Positions 22,709 to 34,060 of a DNA stretch of 64,000 nucleotides are shown one piece after another (position 1 is the stretch's first letter; every line of letters starts with the position of its first letter). The notes beneath the pieces were generated by a model. It saw nothing but the letters and a program-made list of their open reading frames with translations, did no database searches and was not told the origin of the DNA. The position numbers and the translations under genes are program-made. Origin of the DNA: Deinandra increscens subsp. villosa (Eukaryota > Streptophyta > Magnoliopsida > Asterales > Asteraceae). The stretch covers positions 18,110,354 through 18,174,353 of the forward strand of contig JBCNJP010000008.1 of NCBI GenBank assembly GCA_039602395.1, written 5' to 3'.

Positions 22709-23245
22709 GCTCTGATACCATTTATCAGGACCGATTTTCACTACAAGAATCTCGATCTTGAGCGAGAACGGGGTTCGGATTCGAAAACCCAAAAAGATGA
22801 ATGATGATGAATGTAGAAGAATCTAGGAAATCAAAACATAAGAAAGATAATAATCAAGTCGAATGATTTCATTGAACCAAATGATTATAATCAAGAAATC
22901 ATGACAACACTCTCTCATGGAAATCCATGACTCACTCTCTCTCTCTAGAATGGAAATCTCACACACTCTAAAGGAAATCATCTCAACATTTGGAGACCTT
23001 TTTTTATACCATTTTCAGGACTGATTTTCACTACAAGAATCTCGATCTTGAGCGAGAACGGGGTTCGGATTCGAAAACCCCAAAAGATGATGATCGATGG
23101 AGATGAATCTAAGGAAATCATACACAAGAATGATATGATCAAATCAAATGATTTCATTAAACCGAATGATTAGTTACAAGAAATCATGACAACACTCTCT
23201 CATAGAATCCTTGACTCACTCTCTCATATTTGGTGTCTCCTGAAA
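22709..23245 (-). repeat. Tandem PBS-LTR junctions of the J/K family
   Basis: gctctgatacca (22709-22720) is followed by an LTR end (22723 to about 23005). That is joined to a second partial PBS (atacca, 23006-23011) and a second, diverged LTR end (about 23013-23245). Both LTR pieces share ccgattttcactacaag and the following 200 bp or so. The second piece stops 30 bp before the K gag end, pointing to recombination or deletion. Confidence 0.65.
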
Positions 23246-23277
23246 AATGAAAAATTTTATTCCAATGTAGACAAAAC

Positions 23278-24928
23278 TCATGGAGTTGGATCCTTTGCAT
23301 TGAGGGTTGATTCATTTGAAACAACTTTGGGCTCAACCGATGGTGTTTTGGGAACCCAAACTTGTTTGCACTTCTTTCTTTTAGAATGAGTCATCCTTTG
23401 AGCATTTATTAAATTGGTTTGTGCTTGCTCAAATGAAGATGGTTCAGGGGCAGTTTCCTTCAAATATGGTGTCCTCACTCCAGATGGCCACAGATTGAAA
23501 AATCCATAACCACTATCATAGTGATCATAACCATACAAAGGATTATGAGTGAAATTCCATCCCATGTGTTGACCGAATGTTGGTTGGTGATAGTACTGGT
23601 AGTAGGGATTGTAGCCGCAAACCCAACCAGTATGATCAAGTTGCCCACAAAAATGACAACCAACGGGTCCAAAATGATTTGAAAAACCATAAAATTGATC
23701 ATGAGTTTGGTTTTCAAATATGGCTGAAGTAGAGGCAACTCGATGCATTTCTGATCTGGCTTCCTCATTTTGCACATTCAGCTCCTTCACTTGCATGTCA
23801 GCATCTTCAACACTAAGTCTGTTTAGATCTTCAATCAGGTGATGATCATCAGATTGCTGAGTCTCTAGGTTGTTTGATCCGTCAGACTCTACATTCTGGT
23901 TCACTTGAGATTTCTTTGAGACTTTCTTCTTGCGTTTTGAAGGTTTGACTTTAGTGGGAACATTGAATTTGCCGTTTACATCCTCTTTAACTTGCAGATT
24001 GGAAGTTTCCTTCATATCTGCTTCACCTTGACCGGGGTTGACAAAGTGTTTATGTAAACCACGTGGATCAGGCACAATCTCTCTGTCATCAGACTTTGAA
24101 GAGGAGTGTTTATTCTTATTTTTCTTTTTCCTTTTGACTTTGCTAGCATTGGCATTGAATGAGATTCCCGGTTTCTCACCTTCTATTGTAGCTAGCAAGT
24201 CGGCTTTATTTTGCATGTTCTGCTCAGAATTCCTATCAATAGAAACACTAGTAGACTTGCACAAGGCATTAGTAACAGGTGTATCATTTAACTGGTTATC
24301 ACAAGCAGATACAAGATGTGGTATGGCAGCACTTGGTATGTTTTTCTTAATGATACCTGGGACTGAGTCACGATTGTGATTTAAGGGAGATGCAGGATTA
24401 CTTGAGTTGTTAAACATGCTACTAAAGTAATTCTTGGTCCATCTCAACCTATCAATCTCAGTCTTAACTTGGTTGTAATCATTTCTAACATTGGTCAACG
24501 CTTGTTTAGCATCAGTCAACGCCTGTTCTAGATCAGTAACTCAATTTTTAAAAAAATCTTTCATTTTCAAAACATTTCTGATTCATCTCCTCTAGTGACT
24601 TGATTTGAGTTAATAAGCCATCTTCCTTTTGGTCATTAGCAATAACTTTATCAGCTAAAACTTGATTATATTGTCTATAACTCTTGACAAGTTCAAGACA
24701 ATCATCGATACAAGCTTGAGTTTTCACATGAGGTGGTAATTCAGGAACTTGAGCTATTTGATCAAAAACATATCTAGCAATGATTACATGAGGATCATTC
24801 ATGGTCCAATCGATGATTTCCCCAACCTTAATCAACTCATGGCCAATATTCTGATCATTAGAATAAAAAATGGAGTGATTTAGGCTTAGCAACACTTGAA
24901 CAATCCATGAAAAGTGAGTAAACTTCAA
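23278..24928 (-). pseudogene. gag: Gag-like protein of element K, one frame break
   Basis: Two open segments: 24928-24548 (N-terminal, Leu-rich, then EEMNQKCFENERFF) and 24519-23278 (413 codons). The second begins with a coiled coil, has a Lys-rich KRKKKNKNKHSSSKS stretch, and near residue 290 a CCHC knuckle CHFCGQLDHTGWVC followed by a Tyr/His/Gly-rich region. It ends near KQVWVPKT, a sequence like the spacer that precedes protease in related copia elements. No DSG protease motif or pol follows. The first half resembles no Gag I can name, so the assignment rests on the knuckle and context. Confidence 0.55.
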
Positions 24929-26130
24929 ACTTTTAGCAAATTAGTAAATTTGATATAAAAAAAATGGAGTTTGATTGTATCAAAAGCTTTAGAATGTATC
25001 TAGAATCAATTCACAAACCTAAAACACACTCAAACAATGCACAAATTCATTCAAATAGGCAAAAAAAATGAAAATTTTGAAAATCACAGCTTGTTCTTCA
25101 ATGGAGAATTTTGGTGAAAATCAAAGTTGTTTAAAATGATGGAATGAAAGCTCCAATAGATTAGGAATATGATCTCGATCAATAGTGAAAACTACACCAA
25201 CATCCAAATCTGAGCCTAACACATCCAATTCGATCAAATAGTGATTATGAGAAAAGTTTAAAAAAAAATCACTAAATTTGCTAACATGGATTCAAAACTT
25301 GATGAAAATGAGATTGGATTTCTTCAATGATTTTAGTTTTAGGTTGCTAACACACGAAAATCATCAATTTTACCAAAAACAATCTAAAAAAAAGAATCAA
25401 TTTTCGTGTTCAGACCTTCGAACAAGAAGATGATGAACAACCAATTTTCTCCAAATGATGATTTGAATGCACCAATAGCTTCGTGTGATGATGTAGATCA
25501 ATACTCAAAACTATGACAACTTTCAAATCTCAGCAAATCATCTCCATAAATGAAGTACAGTGACTTTATGTTCTTGAAGTGTTCTTCCCGTTTTTGAACA
25601 AAAACAGCCCAAAAACTGATGAAAATGATCTCTGATGATGAATCTGAGGATGAAATCAGCTTCCAAATGATGTTTCCACTCAAGAAGCAACCTTCGATCT
25701 TCAAAAACTTCACTAAAACGAGCTAAATCTTGCAAAATCCTCAAGAACAAAAAGGGTTTTGTTCATACCATCGTCAAATCTTAACCAAAATTGACGAATC
25801 TTATATCGTTGGAATCGTAGCTCAATTCTCTATCATCCTGTACGATCCGAATTCCACGAAACACTCTCGAACAAAAACCCAAAAACAAGTCCGCTAACCC
25901 CAGAAATTCGCTAAAGCCTTCCAGAAGTCCGCTAAGGGTCTGAGAAGTTCGCTAAGACCCTTTCTCAAGTCTGCTAAGGACTCAAGTTCGCTAAGGCAGA
26001 ACAAGTTCGCTAAGAATCGGAACAAGTTCGCTAAGAATCAGAACAAGTTCGCTAAGAAGAGGAGAAGTTCGCTAAGAACTCAAGAATTCCGCTAAGGCCA
26101 TCTTCAAAGCTTCAAACACATGAACATATC
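24929..26130 (-). other. Leader of element K with GTTCGCTAAG array
   Basis: Non-coding. The part 25750-25900 is homologous to the J leader (21690-21800; shared ctctatcatcct). About 11 units of gttcgctaag/gtccgctaag occupy 25884-26095. No LTR or PBS follows on the right, so the 5' end of K is missing. Confidence 0.6.
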
Positions 26131-26213
26131 ATGTGCCTGGAACAATCACTTATCAAAAACAAAGAAAATTTTAGTGATAGGCCTCCTTGACTGTTCCTGC
26201 ACACAGTGAGAGA

Positions 26214-28540
26214 TCAGTTAGCCAATGGTACCCAGGCCATTGTTGTTCTGGGTAGTCCCGAGGAGTCAATAAATGATACTTCTTTTAAGCACATGCCTTT
26301 AATGAGATCAGGGACTTGTGGTGTTGCTGCCATGGTCTTTGGTTTCCAAGTTTGAGGTGATTTAACAGTTGTTTTAGTCACTTTTGGTGTTGTGACTTTA
26401 GGTATTTCAACCTTCTTCAGTTTTGGTTCATTTTTCAAAACAGTTTTAGTTACCTTGGGCGGGGTAACTTTAGGTTTTTCAAACTTTTTTTGTTTTGAAA
26501 TTGGTTTCTTCACCTGTTTTTGAAAATTTTTATAACTTGAAAAGCTGTTATTTTGATTTAAAAATTTTCTTTGTTCTTTCGCAGCATCCCAATGTTGATC
26601 AGAGGGTTTAAGCTTAGGACTGACAGTCTTCATTGCCTTAGGTGGTTGCACCATCGTTGGCTTAGACTTAATAGAATCCTGAGATGAAACCCTTTGACTC
26701 TGAGGATAATAGGGCTCATAGGGGCGGTAGAGACAGTTTCGGGCAATATGACCAGGATTGCCACAATTAAAGCAAGTCCGCTTCTTTAGATAGAAATCAG
26801 ACGTGTAACCATTTGTCTTCTTCGGCTGATGGGGAGCAGTATAGCCTTGTGTCTACCTCTTTGAGATGCAGGAGAGTCCAGTATTGACTCTTGACTGGTT
26901 CCTAGAAGCTTGAGGAGAGTTGGTCTTTGCAATCCTTGTGCTCCAAGTATTCTTTGATGTGGATGCACCATTTCTGCAACCGCAACTGCATGACCCACAT
27001 GATGAGACAGGAGATACAGCCACTCCCTTGAGCTTTTCATCTTTAACAACACCTGCAGATGGTACACTTGGTGGCTTGATGGTGATCTTGGGTCTTTCAT
27101 TTTTAGCTTCACTTGTAGATTCATCATTGGATGAACCTAAACCCTTGAATTTTGAACTAAAAGAGGGTAGCTCATATCCATACCCTTGCTCTTGATCGAA
27201 CATTGACCCAGAAGTCATAAATATCTTCCCCTCAGGCCTTGTTGTCATGATCACCTTCTCCCGTTGCACTTCATCAACAACTTTGAAGTACACAGTATCT
27301 ATTTTAGGATACTGCTTCAACTTCTTCTCAGTAACAGGAGCTTTCTCCTTTTCTTGTTTCATATCATTAACTCCCTTCAAACGTGAACCTATACATCCAG
27401 AATTGGAATTATGACACCTGTTGTAATTTTGGCACTCTGCATCATCTTTGGATACATCCTCAATGGTCAGTTCAGTTGCACCCCTTTTATCACTTTCAGC
27501 TTTAGTAGTGTCATTAGCTGATCCTTTTCCATAAGTCATGGTTGACTCATTGTCTAATTCTTCTTGGGTCATTGGAGTCGTCCCTACCAAGACGCTATCA
27601 GCAGGAGGAGCAGCTTCTTTATATCCAGAACCAGATCTATCAACTTGATTATCATCGATTAAAAGTCCCACTATATCTCTCAGAACTGGTGGAGGAATGA
27701 TACTATTTAGAACTTCAGATTTTTCTCTCCCACATCCGGCTTTATCTCTTCCAACCTGACCAGTCACAATAGCACAAGATAATGATTTACTAGCACTCAT
27801 CATACGTTTATTTCTCATCTGATTGGTGTCATATTTGACAAGCAGTTCATCATATTTATGTTGCAAATCATCTAACTGCTGTTTCAACTCAGACACTTCT
27901 ATCTTGGAGCGATCATATAAGATGGTCTTTTCAGTGGCTAGGTCGTGATATTTTTGAATATATGCTTTCTGAGCCTTTACCTTCTCTTCGCTCTTAAGAA
28001 ATCTACCTTTAAATGAGCTGGTGGCACATTGTGCATCAAATAATTCTCTTTCCAAATTTGTACGAATCTGTCTAAGACTAGGAATTAGACGAGCACATGT
28101 TGGATTGAAACATACTGGCGTTTTAGTCTTGTCAACTTCATCCACAATTGCATGATGCTTTTTCTGGTCATCATTCTCATTTCTTTCATATGCTTTGCAT
28201 AAAGCATTCCAGAGAGCTTCAGCAGATTGGCATTTTCTAAATTCTTGAGCAATTTCTGGAGATAAGGCCATGTTGATAGTTTCATAGGCCTCTTTATCTT
28301 TGTTAATTCTTTCCCGATCATCTTCAGAAAATTCATTCTCAGTTTTAGGTGTCCATGCTTTAGGTCATGTAAAATGTAGAGGCTTGAAAGAACCGTCTAT
28401 CACGGATATCCATAACCCCACATTTTTTAGATGGTTTCTGAAACTGCATTTCCAATCTTTAAGTTGTCAGCAGAGAGCAAACGAGGAGGATACGTAGGAT
28501 TAGTAAATTCCGGTGATGAAGATGTATCTGAACTAATTTT
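26214..28540 (-). pseudogene. gag: Gag of element L, frame-shifted
   Basis: The N-terminal part (28540-28280) shows SSPEFTNPTYPPRLLS and, after a frame change, a region leading to ETINMALSPEIAQEF, typical of copia Gag. The long open segment 28271-26853 (472 codons) has LWNALCKAYERNEND, a coiled coil around residues 70-150 and a Cys-rich CGSCSCGCRNG stretch. After another frame break a CCHC knuckle (CFNCGNPGHIARNC) lies near 26735-26775. The last open segment (26654-26214) is a Lys/Pro/Thr repeat (KPKVTPPKVTKT) ending TTMAWVPLAN. No pol follows. Confidence 0.7.
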
Positions 28541-28668
28541 TAACTGAAAATATGAAACACCTGGAAAACGTAATCCAACCGAAAACCTGCAGTCTGGCCG
28601 TAAACACCCTACACGACCAAAATCCCCTTTTTCAACCAAGAACCACTAAATGCAAACCACAAACTCGA

Positions 28669-29102
28669 TCGAGAACTACTGATCGGAAATCACAAACTCG
28701 ATCGAGAACCAACGATCGAGAATCACACGCTGAAACGAGAATTGCTGGATCGAGAAGCAGGACTCGAGAAACTTGAAATCGAGAACTTCAATCGAGAACT
28801 GGGATCGAGAACCTCCAATCGAGAATCTTGCAACCGAGAACTTAGATCGAGAACCTAGAAACTTGCGCACCAAGATGACAATCTCGACAGCTGTACAATC
28901 GAAATCCTTCCAAAAATAATCCTGTAATCGAGAACCGTCACTGCCAGTCAAGAACCAGAAACCCTAGTCGAGAACTGCAGTCGAGAACCTAGACCTCGAT
29001 CGAGAACCACCTGTAAATCCACCAAAATCGATTTCTGCAAGAAAACTAAACAAGTTAGCCATGAAAAACTTTAATTATTTTCACAGAGAGCCAATCGAGA
29101 AC
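28669..29102 (-). repeat. Leader array of TCGAGAAC motifs in element L
   Basis: Eleven exact TCGAGAAC and several near copies (cgagaatc, cgagaagc) in about 430 bp, between gag and PBS. This is a third leader-array type in the window. Confidence 0.75.
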
Positions 29103-29195
29103 CACTTTTCCGGAACAAAACCTGTAAAACTTCAATAAATTTGGTTAGAACACCTTGACACGATATCGTGCGAGCCACGAAACTCACGTTTCTTG

Positions 29196-29207
29196 GCTCT
29201 GATACCA
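29196..29207 (-). other. Primer-binding site of element L
   Basis: gctctgatacca, the reverse complement of the initiator tRNA-Met PBS, 2 bp from the LTR. Confidence 0.85.
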
Positions 29208-29209
29208 AT

Positions 29210-29611
29210 TGTAAGTCCCGAATCACGGTCCAAACACGATATCAATACTCGATTAAGCGTGCGGAATCCGGTTAATCGAGTGTTTCAAGATAAACAATAA
29301 AAATGTTAAAAGGATGAACACGATTAATAATAAAACGTTTAAACCTGGATTGATGCACACGATTACAATCGTCTGGTACACCTCTAGAGAATTTCGAATT
29401 CTATCTGTCTCTCTGGTCTCCCCTCTCCTCTGTCTCAAATGGCCACCCCTTACAAATGAGGCCTAAGTGTGTTTATATACTACACACCTAACCCTACAAG
29501 GCTTTCTAAGCCCAAGCCCAAAACCTACAATTAATCTATTATTTGCAGTACACCCACTAAGCCCAGCCCACATATATTTAATATTACAAGCCTCTAAATA
29601 ATACCCTTACA
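29210..29611 (-). repeat. 5' LTR of element L
   Basis: 402 bp from TGTAAGTCCCG to CCCTTACA. It is next to the PBS on its left and directly followed by gag DNA of element F on its right, marking the insertion edge. Confidence 0.7.
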
Positions 29612-30515
29612 CAGTTCAGGAAAGAAAACCAAGTCAAAAACTCAGAAGAATAAACAGGTGGTTGATTATCACAGAGGGTTGAAGTTTGATGCTAAATCTA
29701 CATTTCTTGAGAAAGAAAAGGTGTTTAATGGAAATCCAGGAAACATGAAAGTGCCAAAGTTCTCTCAGATTGTGATAGATGATTCGTTGATTTCTGGAAA
29801 GAATGACCTGAAAGGAATCAAGTCTGAATTTACAAACCTTGCCAAACAAGGTCATAAGATACCAAATTCTGTTCAAGATAAATTCAAGCAGAAAAATGGT
29901 GGTTTGGGATTTGAAGAAAAAGAAATGCCGACTATGGATTTCAACAAGCAGGAATTCAAAACAAAGAAGATAAAGAAGCAGAAGGTGTTTTTAGATAAGA
30001 AGCCACAATGTTGGAAGAAGAAAGTATCTTCACCAGATGAAAAGCTTTCTTTTGAAGAGTCTTCTTGTATATCTGATGCTACACCACAAGGCGGTAACAG
30101 TTCAGATTCATTTCATTCTGCTAAATCAAATAGGTTTTATCATCAAGATAAATTCTTTGGTTATGGAGATGATTCAGGTTTTTATGATTCTCAAAAATGT
30201 TTTCCAAAATGTCACAAAGCAAAGAAATCAAAACTTGTGTTTTCAAAAATTCATGATGAATGTCTGACTGATCAGTTTGGAAAACCAATTTCAGTTAATC
30301 CAACCGGTGACAGACTTTGTTATGTTTGTCGTAAGAAGGGTCATTATGCAAATAATTGTCCTACGACAACTAACAATTCATCATCAAATGCCAAACGTAC
30401 AATGTATGTTGATCTTGATGGCATTATTTTTAGTGAACCAATACCCAACACTAACTTTTTCTGGAAAAAGAAGATCACTTCGGAAAAGTTGGGTAGAAGT
30501 TCTGATTGTCACTAA
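29612..30515 (+). pseudogene. gag: C-terminal half of T-type Gag (element F)
   Basis: Open without interruption for about 300 codons but lacking its N-terminus, which was cut off by element L. It closely matches the C-terminal half of copy H Gag: DATPQGG, DKFFGYGDDSGFY and DQFGKPIS are shared. It has an intact CCHC knuckle CYVCRKKGHYANNC and a C-terminus ending NTNFFWKKK...SSDCH. It would be the nucleocapsid-like RNA-binding end of Gag. Confidence 0.75.
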
Positions 30516-30639
30516 TCAGTTGACAATGGTTCTTGATGAATGCTATGTGATGATTCTGACAAAAATAGAATAAGAGATATCCTGATGAATGCATGTTTTC
30601 ATTTTGAAAGATTTAAACTTGTTAGTTTTTCTTTATTTT

Positions 30640-30847
30640 GTCAAAAGATCGGACTTTCTCTGCATGCTCACAAGGCCAACGTGATTGTTGTTTCGTATAA
30701 TCCATCGGACTTTCTATGCGTATACGGAAGTATCGACCTGATTGTTGTTGGATTATACAACTTCAACTTGTTTTGTTTTTCTTATTTTCTCAGATACTTG
30801 GGCTTTCTCTACGTGCCCACAAGACCGACCTGATTGCTAGGTATTTG
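30640..30847 (+). ncRNA. Triple stem-loop cluster of element F
   Basis: Hairpin 1 (30640 to about 30692) is degraded and its 3' stem is lost by fusion to hairpin 2. Hairpin 2 (30695-30758) is intact: outer GTATAATCC/GGATTATAC, inner ATAC-GGAA-GTAT. Hairpin 3 (30791-30847) has outer stem CAGATAC/GTATTTG, with one G-U pair where copy H has A-U. Its inner stem is mostly lost. Confidence 0.65.
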
Positions 30848-30998
30848 AGGTTCTACTTTATTTTTGCATGACTCATCAAGGATCATTAAATCTCTAAGAA
30901 AATTTACTTCTATATAATTAGCATGATGATTTGCCAGCATTTTTGATAGAGTGGAGGCCGAGTTATCAGTGCCTGATAATATTAACATAAGCATATCT
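30848..30998 (+). other. Non-coding 3' internal DNA of element F
   Basis: Homologous to copy H at 62074-62222 (shared gagtggaggccgagttatcag). It is interrupted at 30999 by another element and continues at 32353. Confidence 0.6.
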
Positions 30999-31097
30999 TG
31001 TTGGGCTATATTTTATGGAAGGCATGAACATTAGTTATTTGACTAGTTTTATTTAGTTTTGGGCTTGTTTAGTGAATGTAATGGGCCATGTGGGCCG
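30999..31097 (+). repeat. Start of an LTR (element O), cut by gap
   Basis: Begins TGTTGGGCTATATTTT exactly where homology of F to copy H ends. The rest is hidden in the N gap. Only the TG start and the homology break support the call. Confidence 0.35.
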
Positions 31098-31597
31098 NNN
31101 NNNNNNNNNNNNNNNNNNNNNNNNNNNNNNNNNNNNNNNNNNNNNNNNNNNNNNNNNNNNNNNNNNNNNNNNNNNNNNNNNNNNNNNNNNNNNNNNNNNN
31201 NNNNNNNNNNNNNNNNNNNNNNNNNNNNNNNNNNNNNNNNNNNNNNNNNNNNNNNNNNNNNNNNNNNNNNNNNNNNNNNNNNNNNNNNNNNNNNNNNNNN
31301 NNNNNNNNNNNNNNNNNNNNNNNNNNNNNNNNNNNNNNNNNNNNNNNNNNNNNNNNNNNNNNNNNNNNNNNNNNNNNNNNNNNNNNNNNNNNNNNNNNNN
31401 NNNNNNNNNNNNNNNNNNNNNNNNNNNNNNNNNNNNNNNNNNNNNNNNNNNNNNNNNNNNNNNNNNNNNNNNNNNNNNNNNNNNNNNNNNNNNNNNNNNN
31501 NNNNNNNNNNNNNNNNNNNNNNNNNNNNNNNNNNNNNNNNNNNNNNNNNNNNNNNNNNNNNNNNNNNNNNNNNNNNNNNNNNNNNNNNNNNNNNNNN
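31098..31597. other. Assembly gap, 500 N
   Basis: Exactly 500 N, a conventional gap size, so the true length is unknown. Confidence 0.99.
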
Positions 31598-32352
31598 AAA
31601 ATTCAAAAACCTTTTTCAAAAACTTTGAAAGATATGGAGGGGAGTTCAAAATCTTTCTAAAAAGTTTACATCTCCATTTGTTTACAAAAATAACGAGCAT
31701 TGAACACACAGTTGATATATCAACCAGTGAGGTTGCATTATCTCGACCATGGCTCTAATGCCAATTGAAAAACCGAGGTGGTGGACAAATACCTTGGTTG
31801 CGGAAGTGGATCGAGTCTTTTTGTGACTCGTTTTTGTAGAAACAAACGAACACCCGGATATGAACACGATGGTGTTTGAGATGTGATGATGATGATGAGC
31901 AAAGCTAGTATAAACATGATAGATGAAGAACAAGATAGATAGATAAACAAGGTGGAACGATAGATAACTAAAGATAATCGAAAGATTACATTTTACCTAC
32001 CCCACGCATTCCCGGGTATCATGAACTTACTAGGTGAGTTCATGAACCCTCGACAAGCTTCAAAGAACCATGACTAACTCTCTCTCACTAGACATACATC
32101 ATCAAGTCTGTCACATGAGAAAGACTTGCTATATATACTTCAAACTCACTATGCGCATAATAGTAAAACTACCAACTAGTGACAATATGTAAACAATAAA
32201 TAATATTCACTAGAGCCGTCTTCTTTAGTTGAGTCTTGTGTCTTGAGTTGTCATGTTCTTCACCGTGTTGTCGGGACGGTAGACGTTAAGTGGCCGTTGA
32301 GTATTATCACATCTATCCAAATCATGTTGGCTCGGTATCTCGATTCCCAACA
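31598..32352 (-). mobile_element. 5' end of LTR element P (leader, PBS, LTR)
   Basis: The leader from the gap to 31751 is non-coding. The PBS in reverse is gctctaatgcca (31752-31763), two mismatches from the tRNA-Met site. The LTR, 31766-32352 (587 bp), runs TTGAAAAACCG to GATTCCCAACA. The element lies on the minus strand and its body is in the gap. Confidence 0.6.
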
Positions 32353-33112
32353 AATAGTGTTTGTTTCTGTCATTTCAGAAAATATCAAAAAGATTTTTGG
32401 TGTGTTTTAGTTTAAAATTCATAAAAGTCAAAAATATTTTATTTCTTATTTGTTTTCGATTGATCAACACAAGATACGAAAAACATTTTCAAAAATATAT
32501 CTTGGATTCGCAAAAAAAAGTTTTGCGCCAAGATTATTTATGTTGGCCAGGTACTCAAAGGAAAAGAGTTAATCACAACTTCAAGTCTTCTGAAGCTGTT
32601 AGTAAGGAAGAAAGAAACTGTGCATCGTCAAGTATTCAAGATCAAGCTATCATCAAGTTGAGGGGTAGTTTGTTCGAAGAATATGTTTTAACTAGTGAAC
32701 AGATACTGCACATGACGAGGGGGAGTTTGTTGATACCTAATTTGTGCGTCATGTGAAGTATCTGAACGAGGCGATGTAAAGATCAAGATACAAGTTCAAG
32801 CTGTTTGCCGAACCAGGTCCGAACCTAGAGTTCGGACCGGCCGAACCTGGAGTTCGGACAGGGTTCGGCCCAGACGTATATATATACATATAGGAACTTT
32901 TTCTTGTAATCTGTAACGGAGAGAGACGAGTTGAGAGAGACCAGATCTTAACTATGTGTTTTGAGAGTGTTTCTCTATTGAGCTGATTAGAGAGTTTGTA
33001 ACTGAGTCTTTGTTGATTTCAATCAAATAAACTTTATTTACATCTCGTTTTCATCTCGTTCTTATTCTACGATCAAGCAAACCTCTAGTAAGATCCGTCT
33101 TACGGTTTTTCA
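32353..33112 (+). mobile_element. 3' end of element F/M: 3' region, polypurine tract and LTR
   Basis: 32353-32540 matches the 3' untranslated DNA of copy E (54355-54600; shared ttttgcgccaagatta), so this probably continues element F beyond the O/P insertion. A polypurine tract GACGAGGGGGAGTT (32714-32727) precedes an LTR at 32728-33112 (TGTTGATACC to GGTTTTTCA). The LTR carries CCGAACC/GTTCGG inverted motifs around 32810-32875, upstream of a TATATATA box. Confidence 0.6.
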
Positions 33113-33299
33113 CCATCACTAACGATGAGTTCCATGCCGCCTTGTTCTATCTTCTTCCACTTCTCAGGCTCCTGCACAACATTAACAATGTGATAACCAC
33201 ATCCAGTATCAAATACTCATGTATTGGAGGAATTAAACAGTGGAAGGTTCAATAGCATGTATTGAAATACATAATGAGGAACCCTTGTCGGAGTTTCTA
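33113..33299 (-). other. Short non-coding remnant of element N2
   Basis: Lies between the LTR of F/M and the N2 gag remnant. No coding frame is seen. The 3' half of N2 is missing. Confidence 0.4.
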
Positions 33300-34060
33300 G
33301 TCATCCTTATCTTAGCAAGATAAATGGGCAGTTGCATTTCCAGTGGCCCATCTTGTTACATTCAAAGCATTGACGTTCCTCTGGAGGTGGTGCCAATGAT
33401 TTCTTGCCTTTGGTTTCTTTGCCCTTGTTCTTGCACTTGGTGATATCTGTATCAGCAACTCTGAGCACATCCGGTGTGGTCCTGATCTTGACATTAGGAA
33501 ACAATGTCACAACCTCATCTATAGTTTATGCCGAGCAATTGATCGCATGAAGGCGCTAATGCTCGAGTAAAGATCCGAGGACTACATCCAGGGCCATTCC
33601 ATCAGGAATGGTGTAGCCGAGGTCATCCAGTCTGTCGTGATACCCCTTCATCATCATGACATGATTATAGGCTAAGGAACTTGACGACATAGCGCAGTTT
33701 ACAAAATGTTAAAGTGCCCTACATCGCTCACCCCTCTGGCTTAACTCAAAGAGATCTTTGAGTTTCCTCATGATATCATACGCTCCCATGTCGGTGAATT
33801 TGTACCGAAAATCGGGTGTCATGCTAGATAACATCAGCTCAGTGACTTCCATAGAGTCGTCAGTGTGCTTCTGGATTTCCATCTATGATCGGTCCTTTAG
33901 CAAGTAAGACGGTAAGGTTGGATGGGTCGGTCAAGAACATACAGCTTTCTGAAAAGCCTCAAGATGTTCCTAGGGAGGGTTTGCCATAATAGGAAGTTTG
34001 TTTCAGTGAATGGGTCGAGAGTCACCATAGAACTCAGAGGAATTGTGTTTTCGTTAGCCT
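33300..34060 (-). pseudogene. gag: Degraded Gag of element N2
   Basis: Homologous to the N1 Gag. The only long open piece, 33307-33510, contains an intact CCHC-like knuckle CFECNKMGHWKCNC, in which the first Cys missing from N1 is present. The remaining capsid part, up to about 34060, is in scattered frames with stops and small deletions. Confidence 0.65.

Larger units (their letters stand above)
19452..23005 (-). mobile_element. Non-coding LTR element J
   Basis: The 3' LTR is at 19452-20079 and a polypurine tract in reverse follows (tattcccccttga). A non-coding interior of about 2.6 kb leads to a PBS (22709-22720) and a truncated 5' LTR (22723 to about 23005). No gag or pol frame was found, only a leader array of cgctaag motifs at 21797-22005. 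The structure fits a large non-coding derivative of the K family, whose leader (24930-26100) is homologous. Confidence 0.7.
26131..29611 (-). mobile_element. Gag-only copia-like element L (3' end truncated)
   Basis: 5' LTR 29210-29611, PBS 29196-29207, leader array 28669-29102 and gag 28540-26214. The post-gag block resembles that of family T (tgtgtgcagg and aggcctatcac on the minus strand, 26160-26210). The 3' LTR is missing where K begins. L is inserted in the gag of element F. Confidence 0.65.

Noticed and set aside
31049..31758. Long ORFs across the first N run
   Set aside because: They exist only because N codons are not read as stops; the same applies to those at 62732-63395 except the first 43 codons of the Q gag.
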